Source: Sarcocystis neurona
Taxonomy: Eukaryota > Apicomplexa > Conoidasida > Eucoccidiorida > Sarcocystidae
Reading direction: 5' to 3'
Assembly: GCA_000727475.1 (NCBI GenBank)
Contig: KL647289.1
Coordinates: 6,141,255 to 6,205,254, forward strand
Length of the DNA: 64,000 bases
Each line of letters starts with the position of its first letter. Positions within the stretch are counted from its first letter, which is position 1. The notes under the pieces are model-generated. The model ran no database searches. It was not told where the DNA came from and saw only the letters and a program-made list of their open reading frames with translations. The translations under genes and the position numbers were made by a program. Shown here piece by piece: positions 20,301 through 31,720 of the stretch.

Positions 20301-23300
20301 GGTGGAGGGCCGCACAGCGCGAGGAGCAGCTGGCGCTGGACGCAGCAGCAGCAGCACGTGGTGGCGGTCCACGCGGCAGCAACTGCAGCAGCTGGTGATG
20401 GTAGCGGTTCACGCGGCAGCTGCAGCAGCAGGCGGGGAGCAGGGGGACGGTGGGATGGAGAGAGTCGGAGAGGAAGCTGCAGTTGGGTTTTTGTGTGTGT
20501 GGGGTGTTGTTGCAGCTGCGGAGCTGCTGCTGAGCGTGCTGCAGACGTTCCCTGTATGCAGTCTGCTTTCCTTCCGCGGATTTATTTTCCTGGCGACGCT
20601 GCTGGCGTTGCTGACGGAGAACCGGCGTGTGCTGCGGGAAGAAGTGATCCTGTCTCCCCCGGTTCTAGAGGGAGCAGACGAACAGCTGAAAAATTTCCTG
20701 CATGCGTTCTACTACAGCCGCTACCGAGAATTTATGCAGCTTCTCTGTGAGTGTTTCTTTATCCGCACATTGCGGCAGGGCTCTCTCCTTTTCTGGTTTC
20801 CTCTGTCCTCGCGCCCTGAACCTGAAACTGTCTCCGTCTCTCTCTTTTTCTCGGTCTCCTGCTGCTGCTGCTGTTGTTTCTGCACCGACACAGAGACACA
20901 CGTGACGGACGCGCGTCCGTCGCTCTCTCTCTGCGACTCCCTCGACAGCCGCTGTAGAAGACACAGAGCAAAAGAGAGATAGAACTCGCAGCAACTGCGC
21001 GTCTCCACATGCACTTGGGCAAACAAATCACAACAGTTACCCTTCCGGAGATATCTGTCCATCTCTCTCCCTTTCTCTTCGTCTCTCTCCCTGTCTCTCT
21101 GCCTATCTTTCTTTCATGTATATCTGTGTATATATATGCAAATCTCCAGAAATATACATATATATGTGCACTTGCAGATCCATATATATTTTCGCATGTG
21201 TAGTCGGGAAGACACTCTTGTGCTGTATTTTTGTGCGTACGAGTAGTTAGGTATATATAAATGTATGCCTGAATTTCTCTGTATATACACACTTTTGTAC
21301 GTATGTACGTGTAAATATATGAGCTTTACAACATCTGCGGAAGTAAATCAATATTTATGTATATGTGTGTGTATGTATACACACGCATTTACATATATAC
21401 ACACACATATACACATAAACACACATATATATGTTGGTCCTGTAAGTGGCGCCGAACGGATAGACGTAAATGTGAGTGTGAGGTGATGGACCAGCACATA
21501 TATATATATATATATTAAACTATCCATATATATATGTGTACACATACATACTAAATTATTTGATAGTATGTATATATATACATACACATATATATATAGC
21601 CATCCGTATATACATGTATATATATATGTTGGACGTTTAATTGGCGCCGAACAGAGAGATGTAGCTGTGTGAGTAAATGGTGTGACGGGCCGAGCAGGCA
21701 CATGTGTATCTATATATATATATATATGTATTTAGAAAACTCATACGCATAACTTTTCGCATAGCAATGTACGTATCTACGTGTAACTGTGTATATATGT
21801 GTGTACGTGATGGACGGGATCGTCGACGGGAACGCTGATTTGTACGGCGATGGCATTTGGTGTCTGCGCAGGCCCGATGGCGCGACGAATCCGCAGAGAC
21901 GTGTACTTGGGGAGACACTACCTTTTTTTTATACGGGCGCTTCGGCTGCATGCGTATAGCCAGTTCCTTGAGCCGTACAAGTCGGTGACTGTCGAGAACA
22001 TGGCAACGGCCTTCGGCGTCTCCCCTGCTTTCATAGAAGAGTGAGAAGGAGACGCGGCTCTCGCCCGCGCGGCCAGCGAGACGGTGAAACAGCGAGGGAG
22101 ACACGCAGAGAGGAGGGACGTCTCGCGTCTGCTCGCTCAAGAAAGACGAAGCTCTTCGCGTCTCCTGCTTTTCTCGAGGGATGACTGCAGAAGATTCAAC
22201 AGCAGAAAGAGAGGAGGGCAGAAGAGAGCGAGAGGACTCTTTTGTTTTTCTGACCACCCACCTGCCCTTCCTACGTCTTTCCTTGTGTGAAGAAAAGTGA
22301 CGTGGACACGTCAGCCTTTCGTAAATACCTGCAGATGACGGCGGAGAGGTGGCTGCTGCTGTGCAGGGGAGGGAGACGAGACACAGGGGAGGGGGGGGGG
22401 GGGGTTGTTCCAGCACCACCCCCTTTGTCTTTTTCTCTCTTTTTTGGCCCTTTCGTCTTTATGCTTGCCTTCCTTCTTCTCCTCTTCCTCTGCGTCTCAG
22501 TTTTTCCCGGGGCAATGTCTTCTCCGCCCGTGTGTGTCTCCTGTGAGCGAGCCGCACGCGGACTGCTTTGCTGCTGCCTCTGCTCCGTCTGCGAGCGAGA
22601 GAGAAAAAACAGGGACGCCACCAGAAATACTACGTCAGAAGACTCCTGGCTGTCTGTGTGTCTCCGTCATTTTCTGGCTTCGCATGTCTCTCCGTCTCTG
22701 TGTCTCGCTGTCTCGGTCTCTCTATGTAAACTCCTGCGCGCCTCTCAAAACTTCAAACATTTCTTCTTCTTGCTGTCTCCCTGCGCATGTATACATATAT
22801 ATATGTACGCGTGGGTTAGGCTCGTTCGCTGCTTTTTTCTCACTACCTCAGATCTGTGCGTGTATATAGATAGATGTGTCCACCTCGGTTCATATATATG
22901 TATATTTGTGCGTCTGTGTGTGTGTGTGTGTTCATATTATAGGTAATTATATATGCGTCTCTTGTAGAGAGAGAAACAGAGATAATACATATACACAGGG
23001 GTCCAAGTAGAAGAAGGACATATATTAGATAGAGAGAGAAAGACACTAGTAGATAGTGTTTCTTTTTAAGAACGTTTACTTGGATGTCACACGTGACGTA
23101 TACTAACATACACATTAGTGAAGAACCATACATATAAATATTGAAGATACATCTGGAAAGAAAAAAGTACATATATATATATATTCGATAAAGGTATGCT
23201 AACATTATCTAGATAGGTGCAGTAACGTAGAGACAGACATATATGTACACGTATGTTGGTGACAGATATCATTTACACTTAGACATATATATATATATAT

Positions 23301-26156
23301 ATTCGGTAGACATACTAAGATAAAATCTATAGAGAGGCATATATATATATGTATATGTGTTGGCTCTAGATATACTAACGTATAAGTTAAGATATATACA
23401 TATATATGTTGCTGATAGGTATACTAGCATATACATTTAAAGAACGTATATGTATGTGTACATAGACATATATATATTGGTGATAGATACAGTTGCCTCT
23501 ACATTTACAGAGAGATATACGTGTACATATATGCATATGTTTATATGTAGATATACTTGCATATATAAAGCTGGTGATAGACGTAGCAGCCTCCACGTTC
23601 ACACAGAGATAGACACGTATATACATATGTGTATACATGTGTGTATATGTACCATTGGTGATAGATATAGTAGCATATACATTCACACAAGGAGACGCAT
23701 CGATACGTGTATATGTACGCATAATGCTAGCTGGATATACTAATACATACTTGTGTATATATATAATATATATCTGATACAAGTCCTGATAGGTTTAATC
23801 AAACATATATATATAAGTGTGTGTATAGAGAGAAGGAACTCCAGGATAAGTATACGTGTGTGATGCTTCGCGTCCTTATATATGTCTTTTACTTCGTACG
23901 TCTCTCTATGTCATTTCCCCAAGTGTGAAGTGCTTGGTACTACATATGTGTGCATAGAAAGGTACTTATATGTAGGCCATTGTGTAGAGCTCGGCTTCTT
24001 CTTTTTCGTGCTGTTTCTCCGTTTTCTTCTCCAGACGCACTTGTGTGTCCCCTGCCACGTACGTATGTGTATACATGTTGCTGTTGGTGTACGTACACCA
24101 GCTCGTCTCTTTCTCTTCTTCTTGGTGTGGGGATGTACAGACGTATTCGTATAGCCCCTGCCATACAGACATCTGTTCGTGTATTTGACGTGTATACAGC
24201 TCCTTTCTTCGGGGATGTTTTCTTCTCTAAGTATATATATGTGTACGTGTGTAAGTATTGGTCAGCGGTTGATTGCCTTAGCCTTTGGCCTCATAGAGTA
24301 CGTGTGTGTATAACTCTTTTTCGAAGTCATTCTCCACACTCGGGCAGACGTACGTGTGTGGCCGTTTGTGTCGATTCAAGGAAGTCTTGGAACATGGAAA
24401 GCTTCGCTTTTGTGTGTGCGTGTTTCAATCTGCAACATACGCATGTGTAGCCACGCTGGTGCTCCTCTTTACGGACACATGTGTGGAGCAGCCGGTTTCT
24501 TCTTCCTTCTCCCTTCTGTTCCGCATACTTCTTTCCGTATACATTTGTGTACATATGCGTTTGTGTGTATGTCTTCGTATAGAGCCGTTTCTTCTTTTCC
24601 TTCATTTCTTCTCTTGGTGGCGTTTCTTCTGGTCGATGTAAACAGAGAGGACCTGCTGCGTTTTGTTCTTGCTGCTGCTTGCTCCGCTGCTGCTTGCTCC
24701 GCTGCTGCTGCTGCCTGTGTGCGTGGGGGGCCGCGCCGGAGCCTGCTCCTCTCGTGTGCTTCCGTCTTCCACGCCTTGTGGAGAGGGCAGTATTCTTCTG
24801 ATTTCTTCTTCTTTGCTTCTTCGAATACCTCGCCTGCCCGTTGCTGTTGCTTCTCCTTTTTGCAGAGAAGTCGGTAGCTTCATTTCTTCGGGGAAACTGA
24901 ACTGCCGCATCGACCGCGTGAACGCCGTGATTGAGTCCAACCGCCCAGACGAGAGAAGCAAATCTTATCTCCAGATCGTCAAGCAGGTATGCATGCCAGG
25001 AGACACACTTTCCGTCTATTTCCCCTATAAAGTTCAGTTTTTTCTTCTCTTTTTCTCTGCGTCGTGTTCCTGTCTCCCTCCGCTACTACTCGCGTCTCCT
25101 TCCTGGGGCTTTTCCGGGCGTTCTCTGTGGCTGTTGCTCTCCGCACTCTCTTCTCTTCTTTTGCGCGGTACTTCCGCGTTTGTTCTTCTCCTTTCTTCAT
25201 CGTACTCTTCCCTTTTCCGGCTCCCTCGTCGACTGCCTATATCATCTTTCTTCTTCGTCTTCTCTGTTTTCCCCTTTCCTTCTCCGTTTTCTTCTTCTGG
25301 TCCGCCGTCCTGCTTCTTTGCTTCTCATCTTCCGTGTCCTCTCCTGTTTTCGTCTTTCTTCTTCTTTCTTGTTCACTGTCTTTCTACGCTTCCATCTTCT
25401 CCCCCCTTTGCTGCCCTGCCAAAGAAGCGTTTTCTTCGTCCATTTATCTGGTGACTCGCAGTTGTTTGTGTATACCTCCACACAGATAGAATTTACCCCT
25501 TCACACAAATATATATATATGTGTATATACATGTACGTGTATGTGTATAAATACGATAGTATGTGTATATGCATGTGTGAGCATACATAGGCGCTTAGAC
25601 CTTATACATTGTTACACACATCTATCTATGTAAACGTATATATATACATGTATACACATGCGTGCATGCGAAAAGGATTGTGTCTGTATATGCGCATATT
25701 CGAATTTCTGCGCATGTATTTGTGTGTGTGTGTGTGTACATATATATATGTATACGTGTATGTATGTATATGTGTGTATATATATATATAGAGAGAGAGA
25801 GAGAGGTATGCATTAGTATATGAGGACGTAGACTGATGTGGCAGCAAATACGAAGACAGAGATATGAACATGCGTAGAATTCTGCGCATAGATGATTAGG
25901 GAGGTAATTTGCTGTCATGCGACAGCCACACAGACACGCGTGTTTCTGTCCACAACACCTAATATCAGCTGAAATACTTCTCTTCATTCCTGCCCACAGC
26001 GGCTTGTTCGTTCTTCCCACGGTGTTGCCCCGGGGCTGTGTGTGTAGAGAGAGACAGAACGCTGTGCGGCCGTTGGTGATGGATGCTGCTGCTGCGCTGC
26101 AGGGAGACGTTCTTCTCAACCGGATTCAAAAACTCTCGCGTGTCATTGCAATGTAA
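8338..26156 (+). CDS. RPN7: 26S proteasome non-ATPase regulatory subunit RPN7 (PSMD6), 11 exons
   Basis: RPN7 is a PCI-domain subunit of the 19S lid; it helps assemble and hold the lid that deubiquitinates and admits substrates to the proteasome. Exons: 8338-8504, 10764-10826, 11843-11946, 12466-12533, 13430-13567, 15442-15587, 17346-17437, 20516-20746, 21872-22040, 24866-24986, 26103-26156. All introns are GT-AG and every phase joins, giving 450 residues and TAA. Residues 1-56 are a Ser/Ala/Gly extension absent from the 389-residue human protein. The Rpn7 helical domain follows (about 70-255), with EVRDVLLTRANFYCRIGDL and GDWERRNKMKVYKGL. The PCI domain (about 255-420) has RLHAYSQFLEPY, MATAFGVSPAFIEE and KLNCRIDRVN. 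The end, GDVLLNRIQKLSRVIAM, is the family's typical C-terminus. The start exon was chosen because its ATG, GTGAGG donor and 2-base overhang fit exon 2. Introns total 16,466 bp. Confidence 0.95.
8505..10763 (+). other. RPN7 intron 1 (2,259 bp) with a (GTAT)n array
   Basis: Donor GTGAGG, acceptor TTCGCAG. It contains CA/TA tracts at 8700-9000, a C/T-rich stretch at 9110-9900 whose open frames read Ser/Arg/Leu-rich peptide on both strands, and a long GTAT/GTACGTAT array at about 9945-10700. No independent gene is supported inside. Confidence 0.85.
9945..10700. repeat. (GTAT)n / (ACGTATGT)n microsatellite array
   Basis: About 750 bp made almost wholly of GTAT, GTGT, ACGT and TATG steps, that is, nearly uninterrupted alternating purine-pyrimidine. 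Frames through it read Tyr/Val/Cys/Met only. Confidence 0.95.
10840..11640. repeat. TA/CA-rich microsatellite in RPN7 intron 2
   Basis: Degenerate TATATA and ACATAT runs, including a TATC run near 11232-11250. The intron closes with a long C/T-rich tract (11640-11840) leading to the acceptor at 11842. Confidence 0.8.
12534..12815 (+). repeat. CAG/AGC triplet tract inside RPN7 intron 4, open in frame with exon 4
   Basis: Follows a clear GTGAGT donor at 12534, yet the reading frame of exon 4 (ending DDALVQ) stays open for a further 93 codons to TGA at 12813-12815, reading Gln, Ser and Ala runs. The conserved protein requires removal of this intron, since exon 5 joins exon 4 exactly as in the family alignment. 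It is a triplet tract in non-coding DNA. Confidence 0.8.
13880..14430. repeat. Degenerate tandem array, units about 95-120 bp, in RPN7 intron 5
   Basis: Blocks containing TATACTCCTCCTGTAC-like text recur near 13888, 14008, 14130, 14225, 14321 and 14396, each followed by a TA run and by TCTGTACTTCACTTTATAC-like text. Confidence 0.75.
14978..15162. repeat. 25-bp minisatellite in RPN7 intron 5
   Basis: About seven head-to-tail copies of a 25-bp unit, GAAGCTGCTGCTGTGTGGGG followed by TGGGC. The first three are identical; later ones differ at a few bases. Flanking DNA to about 15420 continues with irregular GCTGCTG text. Because 25 is not a multiple of three, successive units shift frame, so the array is unlikely to be coding. 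Confidence 0.92.
15590..17100. repeat. CT-rich and TA-rich low-complexity sequence filling RPN7 intron 6
   Basis: TCTCTCTC/CTGTCTCT runs to about 16110, then TA/GT microsatellite at 16300-17050. A GC-richer patch at 16100-16290 has a short open frame (about 40 codons, HAVAMLSRRLVEFLLGRG) with no recognisable domain. Confidence 0.7.
17438..20515 (+). other. RPN7 intron 7 (3,078 bp), repeat-filled
   Basis: The largest intron. It contains a poly-C run near 17475-17489, G/A-rich DNA at 17960-18720, three roughly 60-bp units at 18930-19080, a tandem array at 19350-19760, and a GC-rich triplet block at 20190-20450. No independent gene is supported. Confidence 0.8.
19350..19760. repeat. Tandem array with GAGACAGCGTGTCTAATATA-like units, RPN7 intron 7
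   Basis: Seven or eight degenerate units spaced 25-85 bp (about 19364, 19418, 19443, 19500, 19556, 19643, 19700 and 19735) combine GAGAGACA(G/C)(C/G)GTGTCTAATATA text with GA and TA runs. Confidence 0.8.
21430..21720. repeat. Two diverged copies, 195 bp apart, each with TGGCGCCGAAC, in RPN7 intron 8
   Basis: TATATATGTTGG..., then TGGCGCCGAACGGA at 21447 and TGGCGCCGAACAGA at 21642, each followed by a G-rich stretch and a TA run. The shared core resembles the primer-binding site that follows many LTRs, but no LTR or coding element is visible beside it. Confidence 0.6.
22041..24865 (+). other. RPN7 intron 9 (2,825 bp), repeat-bearing
   Basis: Donor GTGAGA and acceptor TTTGCAG. It holds a poly-G run near 22389-22405, a TA-rich middle and a degenerate array. 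A short frame at 22287-22370 (SDVDTSAFRKYLQMTAERW) looks protein-like, but the conserved protein is continuous without it. Confidence 0.75.
23250..23780. repeat. Degenerate tandem array, units about 70-95 bp, RPN7 intron 9
   Basis: Units contain TTGGTGATAGATA(C/T)AGT followed by a (C/T)CT(A/C)CATTCACA-like segment and a TATACATATG run; starts lie near 23259, 23407, 23478, 23571 and 23655. Confidence 0.75.
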
Positions 26157-28850
26157 ACCCTCCGGCACCCACGGCAGCAAGAATAGCAGCAACAGCAGCA
26201 GCAGCAGCATTAGCTCGCGTGGGAGGAGGTGGCAGCAGATGGATGCACACACAGTCGGTGAAGTTCGTTGGTGACTTTGTTTTTCTTGTAGAGGGAAGTC
26301 TTTTTTTGTGTTTCTTGGTCTCCCTCTTCCTGTGGGGAGGGGAGTGGGCAACTGCTGGCACCGGGACCAGCTCCATAGAGGGCTTACGGCTGCGTCTGTA
26401 CATATGCGTCGGTACGTATATTTCCACACCCGTGTATATACATGAACACATGAATATATACGAATATCTGTGTATATATATGTATATACATATGCACATA
26501 TACATATATACATGTTTGTGTATGTGTTCGCATGTATTGCTGAGTTGGGAGATGGTCCCGAGTGTCCATGTGTGTACGTATGTATGTGAGTGGAAGCTCT
26601 GCAGCAGCCTCCACGGGATGGCTGTTATGTACAACTTCGTGTACTCTATATATCCTCATATGTCCATATACAATTTCACGTGTGTACATATCTCTGTTTA
26701 GAGAGAAAGAGACAGACAGAGAGAGAGACATGAATCGGCATATGACAAACGGATGTGTGGGGTGACCGCTGCCCCCAGTTCCTGCAACAGTCTTCTCGGA
26801 ACGTGGCTTTACTCCACGAATAGAGAAGCCACATATATACATATATATATATATATATATCCACCCACACAGACAAAAACGGCACATATATATATATATG
26901 GAGATATCTTCACACACGTACGAATGTGTGTATGTTGTTTGTGTATGCATGCATGCACTTGATCGCACGTGAGATGTATGTATGGATGCTTGCAAATAGG
27001 CGGAAAAATTTACATAAATCTGCATAAATATGCATATATAGAGATATATGTATATCTTCACGTATCTTTCCACCTACATATAGATATACGTGTGCTTAAG
27101 GATTTATGTGTGGAAGTCTTCCGACGGAGGAATTGTAGTTCCGTATGTTCGAGTTGTTCACGCGATGTGCGGATACCGACATGCTCATGTATGTATGTAT
27201 GTATATACATGTATGCATCTATATACTCATATATTTAGACGTAAATATGTGTACATGCACTCGCATGTATATAGAGATTGAGAAGAGAGAGAGGATGGTG
27301 CCAGAGGTATGAGTGTATCGGCACAGACTCGTAGCAGGCCGTTCCACTACGACTGCGCGGCAAGTGAGTCAGAAATCTCATCAGAGAACGGACGTGTATT
27401 TGTTTCTGCTGCTAAGCTGTCGGCGGGCGGTGCTGCGCGCGCGACAGCTGCCGAGAAGCCCTGCCCCCCGCTCCGCGGGACAACATCCCTCCACGGATGT
27501 ATAAAATACACGTGTTGTCCACATACGGGAAAAAAAGAAGGAACGGGAGGAAGAAAGAGAGAAACGTTCACAGAAAAGTTGAGCAGATGTGTCTCTGTCT
27601 GTTCACACGCGCAAATTTTGGTGCAACAGCGCAGGCATGCGTGTATGTGCGTATGCACACATACATATATATATACATGTATGTATATATATTTATACAT
27701 CTCCATGTGTAGAGAGAGCAGGACAGGTATGGGTACGACTACACCTGTGGGGAGAAACAGCATTGCTTGTAAAGAGAACAGTGTCTTTGCTCCCGCCTTA
27801 ACCCCGACAATCAGTCACCGGCTCCCCCTTACACCTGCAGGCACACGCGAATATCTGTGGAACTATATGTGTACGTCTGCGTGTTTTTCTCGAACACGTT
27901 CACGCTGTCGTCTACCCATACACGCAGAGAAACAACACGTATCTCCACAAGTGTTTCTCTCCCATTCTCTATCTCTCTTTCGAGAGATAGATGCACGTGT
28001 GCGTCGTGGAGGCACACCTGTATACAAGTGTAGCTCTACGTAGGTATATATATATGTAAATGTAGGTGGGCGAACGCAACTAAAGAGATACGTGGTAGAA
28101 CGGCGGAGAAGGCGCGCGGGTGTCGCGAGTACACAGCGATCTCCCCGCAGTCTTCCTCAGTCGACTTCTCTGTCTCTACATTCTCTGTCGCTCCCCTGCA
28201 CCGAGGGAAGACACTTCCCGAATCCCCGGGGTGATAGGCTGGAACATCTCTGGAGCTTCGCCTTCCTTCGTTTAAAAATTCAAGAAGGCTTCTGTCCTTC
28301 AAAAATGCAAGAGAGCAGAAACGTGTGTTGCAGCGAGCACGCCTCGCGCGTGCACATCTCCTGCAGCTCTCCGCTGCGTTCGCCTGTGACAATCTCTTAC
28401 CTTGAACTACATGTATTTGCACACGGTGTGTGTGAAATTATTTATGTGTATATTCACTAGTGTGGTAAAGAACACTACGTACGTAGACGCCAGCTACTTG
28501 TGTATATACAGTGGGTGTATACGTTATCAGCTACAAACCTTTGTGCGCCGTCATGTGTACTTATATCCGAACCTTCGCGTATACACGTATATTGACATTT
28601 GTAGAGACGGATACATTGTGGCACGCTACACATATATATATATATATATTCATATACACGTATATCCAAGTACGCAGAAACACGCATACTTACAGTTCTG
28701 GTATATACATATATATATATATATATGTCACAACAGATATATAAGTGTATATATGCATATATAGGTTCCTACGTGCAAAGGGTCACAGTCGCACATGCCT
28801 CATGCGTCCTGTCCAAACGCCTCGCCAGCGTATCCCGCGTTGGTGTAAAT
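26157..28850. other. RPN7 3' flank and microsatellite-rich intergenic DNA
   Basis: TA/GT/CA tracts dominate (26440-26560, 26840-26900, 27040-27260, 27655-27710). Non-repetitive islands at 27300-27500 and 28080-28420 are open on both strands. The minus frame ending near 28036 reads an ordinary-looking peptide (RSLLEFLNEGRRSSRDVPAY), but I see no start, domain or splice logic, so it is not called a gene. Confidence 0.4.
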
Positions 28851-31279
28851 GCGTATACTTACGCATTCGTGCACACGTATATATGTATATGCGACTTTAG
28901 TGAGTAGATTACTCTTTTCTCTTGCTCGAAGAGTATACGCGTCACTCCTAGATGCTTGTCGAACATACGTATTGCTGTGTGGCTACAAAAGTGACAAGAC
29001 CGCTGTTGTGTGTGCTGCAGGCGCTGGCCGACATACAGAGACACTTTTGCTGTTGTACGTCGACGCGTGCACAGATACGTTTGCAGGGACCAACCGTTGT
29101 TGGGGGTCGAGTTTTGTAAGGGAAGAAGTCATCAACAAGGCAGCGAAAAACCAAAGAAAAGTGCCTCTTTCATTTAAGAAGTGAAAGCAACGCAGCAAGA
29201 GAAAACCTCTTGTCCGTCGCCGTTCCTTCCACCGCCAGATGGGCTCTACGCTATTTCTCATGTGTCCGCGTACATTTCTGTGCACCACTTCACTTACAAA
29301 AGTGTATACGTGTGCATATATATCTATATATACAAGAAGAAAAGTGAAGAATTCTTACCTCTATGACGTAACTTAACCATGGTCATTCCACATCCACACA
29401 CACATATGAGTATTTGGGTCTGGTGCGAAACTACCGTTACACTCACACGTATATATTTACAGATATATTTGCATATATGTGTGAAGCTGCAGAGAGAAAG
29501 AGAGCAACACTATATAGAAACACATGTATGCATATGTGTGTGCATGCAGAAATACGTGTATGTATTAGATGGAGGAAAAAATTATACGAATGAACAGATG
29601 GAGAGAGCGTGAAAAGATATACATATATTTATTTATGTTTGCATATGTGTACGTATTTGCGTATGTTGTTTCTAAGAGGAGGGACCATGTCGTCAAACGC
29701 ATGACTCCTTTTCTTAGAGAAGACGTTTCACGTCATAACCAGGTATGTCTTCGTTGTAACCTGGAGGACCCCTACGAGTGAGGCGCCACTGGCACAGCAG
29801 CAGCGGCACGCAGTCATGCAACAACACCAGCAAAAGAAGAGCAGCCGCCGGAAGCTGAAGAAGCTCGAAAGGAGAGGAGGCAAAGACGAAGCAGGACAGT
29901 AGGGGTAGCTAGAAAGAAAAAACTGAAGCAACAGCAGAAGAACTCGTAACACAGCAGCCGTCAGAATTTTAGGAACAGCAGGAGAGGTGAAAAAGCGACA
30001 ACGACAATGGCAGCAGCAGGGTGGCCTCAAGAAGTGTGATCGGCATAGTGCCTGCCGTTTGTTGTTGTACTAGCGTCTCGTCTATGACGGAAGTATTTCG
30101 TTGATAGCAATTTTGAACAGCTGCGTAAATGTAGAATTTGGCGGATGGAATATTTTGGCATAGCGAAGGTTGAAACCGTCTCATCTTCACTGCACGATCC
30201 CCTTGCTGCGTACGCAATTCTTCCAAAAGAGACACTCCGTCTCTTCACTGCAAGAGCGGTCAAGTTTGATGATTCTAGCTTTTTTTACACACTTTAGATT
30301 GATAATGTAATCCGCTACGCTCAGGGGGGTGGAGGCTGCTCTACACAACGCTCTCTGTGGACAGAAATAAAATTAGAGTTGACACCGAGCGAGGAACTGT
30401 GACTCCCACTCTTCACTTCACGCCTGCAGCTGCTGCGGCATTCCAGTCTTCGGTGAAGCAACGGCGCGACCTCTCTTCCCTTATCCCTCAACACCGCATT
30501 GACTAGTATGGAATAACAGCAGCAGACGTCATTTCTGTCTACTTACAAGTAAAGCGACATGCGCTTTTGTTGCTTTGCTGAGAGACAGAGAAAGAAAGAC
30601 ACGGAACAATGAAGAGGAAACACACATAGACTTGGCAGACAATCAATATTTCAACAGTACACACGTATACATATAGATATATACATCGATAGGGGGGAGA
30701 GGGCGATACACATCAGTAAATATGTGTGTGGCACCAACCGTACGTGTATGCTTACATTCTTGACACTAACGCCTGTGGTAAGAGACCGTGTTTCTGGTCT
30801 CGGACAGTTTGCGGACTGTTTGAATTGCGGTAGTAGTAACAGATGATTTTTCTTCAGCCGCTAAGAGTCAAACAAGCTTTGTCTGCCTTTTACCCGGCCG
30901 CAATAAGAGAAGTCGCTGTGATATAATGTCACAGAGAAGCCGACCAAAACTTCACGTGCAGCCTTTTCTAGACTCTTTCGTCTACATATGTAGAACACGG
31001 CGGGTGGCTACAGCTCCAGGAGGAGAGAGTTTTTGCGTGTAGTGCTGCACTGCCGTATGGATACACATTTCTTTTTTGATGCATTGAACCACACACGCTA
31101 CAGAGACGACAAATTGAGATCTCCTGTTGACCAGACGGTAAACGGGGTTGTATTGTGGCATACTTTTTCCCACGTCACTCACGATACCGTTTTCCCTCCC
31201 TATATATATACGTCTTTTGTCTACCGCATTTAGACGGAGGGTTCTAGTTTGCTTCTTCTTCTTCTTCTGTTTTGGGGGG
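28851..31279. other. Transition to repeat-poor DNA; no gene called
   Basis: Microsatellite ends around 29.7 kb. A short plus frame ends ...KRMTPFLREDVSRHNQ directly before a GTATGT donor-like site at 29743, so it may be an exon of an unidentified plus-strand gene. A GCAGCA-rich patch lies at 29790-30020. The rest to 31.3 kb is unique, balanced-composition DNA with many stops in all frames. Confidence 0.35.
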
Positions 31280-31720
31280 TCAAACGTGCACTAGAATATC
31301 CACCGTGTCGCGGACCTCCTTCAGAGTGCATTTCTTCCCTGTTCCTTCTGTTCTGAAAGTATAATCAGTAGATCTTCTACCTTCGTGGGTACGAGTAGAG
31401 TCCTTTGGTGCCGCCTGCGTCGCACCCCACTTTTCTGAAGGAGTTCCAAGGCAGGTTTCCTCGTATCTCCGCACGACATTGTCTTCTAGTAGAGAGACTA
31501 TTTGACTGTTGATAGGTTTAGTCACGCGCGTGTGGAAGCGTAGGGGTTCGCCGTACGCGCTGCTCATAAAAAGTGGAACAGTGACACCTGTCTGCCTAAA
31601 ACACTACTCGTGCATCAACTGTGATACTTCGCGGTATCTAACGGGTTCACGCACAGTCAGCCTCCCGATGATTGTGACATTTTCAGCTTCTTCACTACTG
31701 TCTTTTCTGATCCACGTGTG
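31280..31720 (-). pseudogene. Decayed Ty3/gypsy-like retrotransposon fragment (reverse transcriptase N-terminal region)
   Basis: Reading minus from about 31720, one frame runs to 31280 with a single stop at about 31605. It shows the order seen at the start of Ty3/gypsy reverse transcriptases: GEPLRFHTRVTKPINSQIVS (family: P-x-R-...-R-x-P...), LLEDNVVRRYEETCLG (family: LL-x-x-G-x-I...S), WGATQAAPKDSTRTHEGRRS (family: W-x-S-P-x-V-x-V-x-K-K-D-G-x-x-R) and TDYTFR (family: V-D-Y-R-x-L), then TLKEVRDTVDIL (family: Y-P-L-P-x-x-D-x-L). The catalytic Tyr-x-Asp-Asp portion would lie downstream; the frame stops at 31280 inside a poly-pyrimidine tract. Eimeria genomes are reported to carry gypsy/chromovirus-like elements. 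The call rests on pattern order, not on a search. Confidence 0.42.

Noticed and set aside
22287..22370. Extra RPN7 exon reading SDVDTSAFRKYLQMTAERW
   Set aside because: The exons on either side join exactly in phase and match the family without any insertion; no donor follows the frame in a compatible phase.
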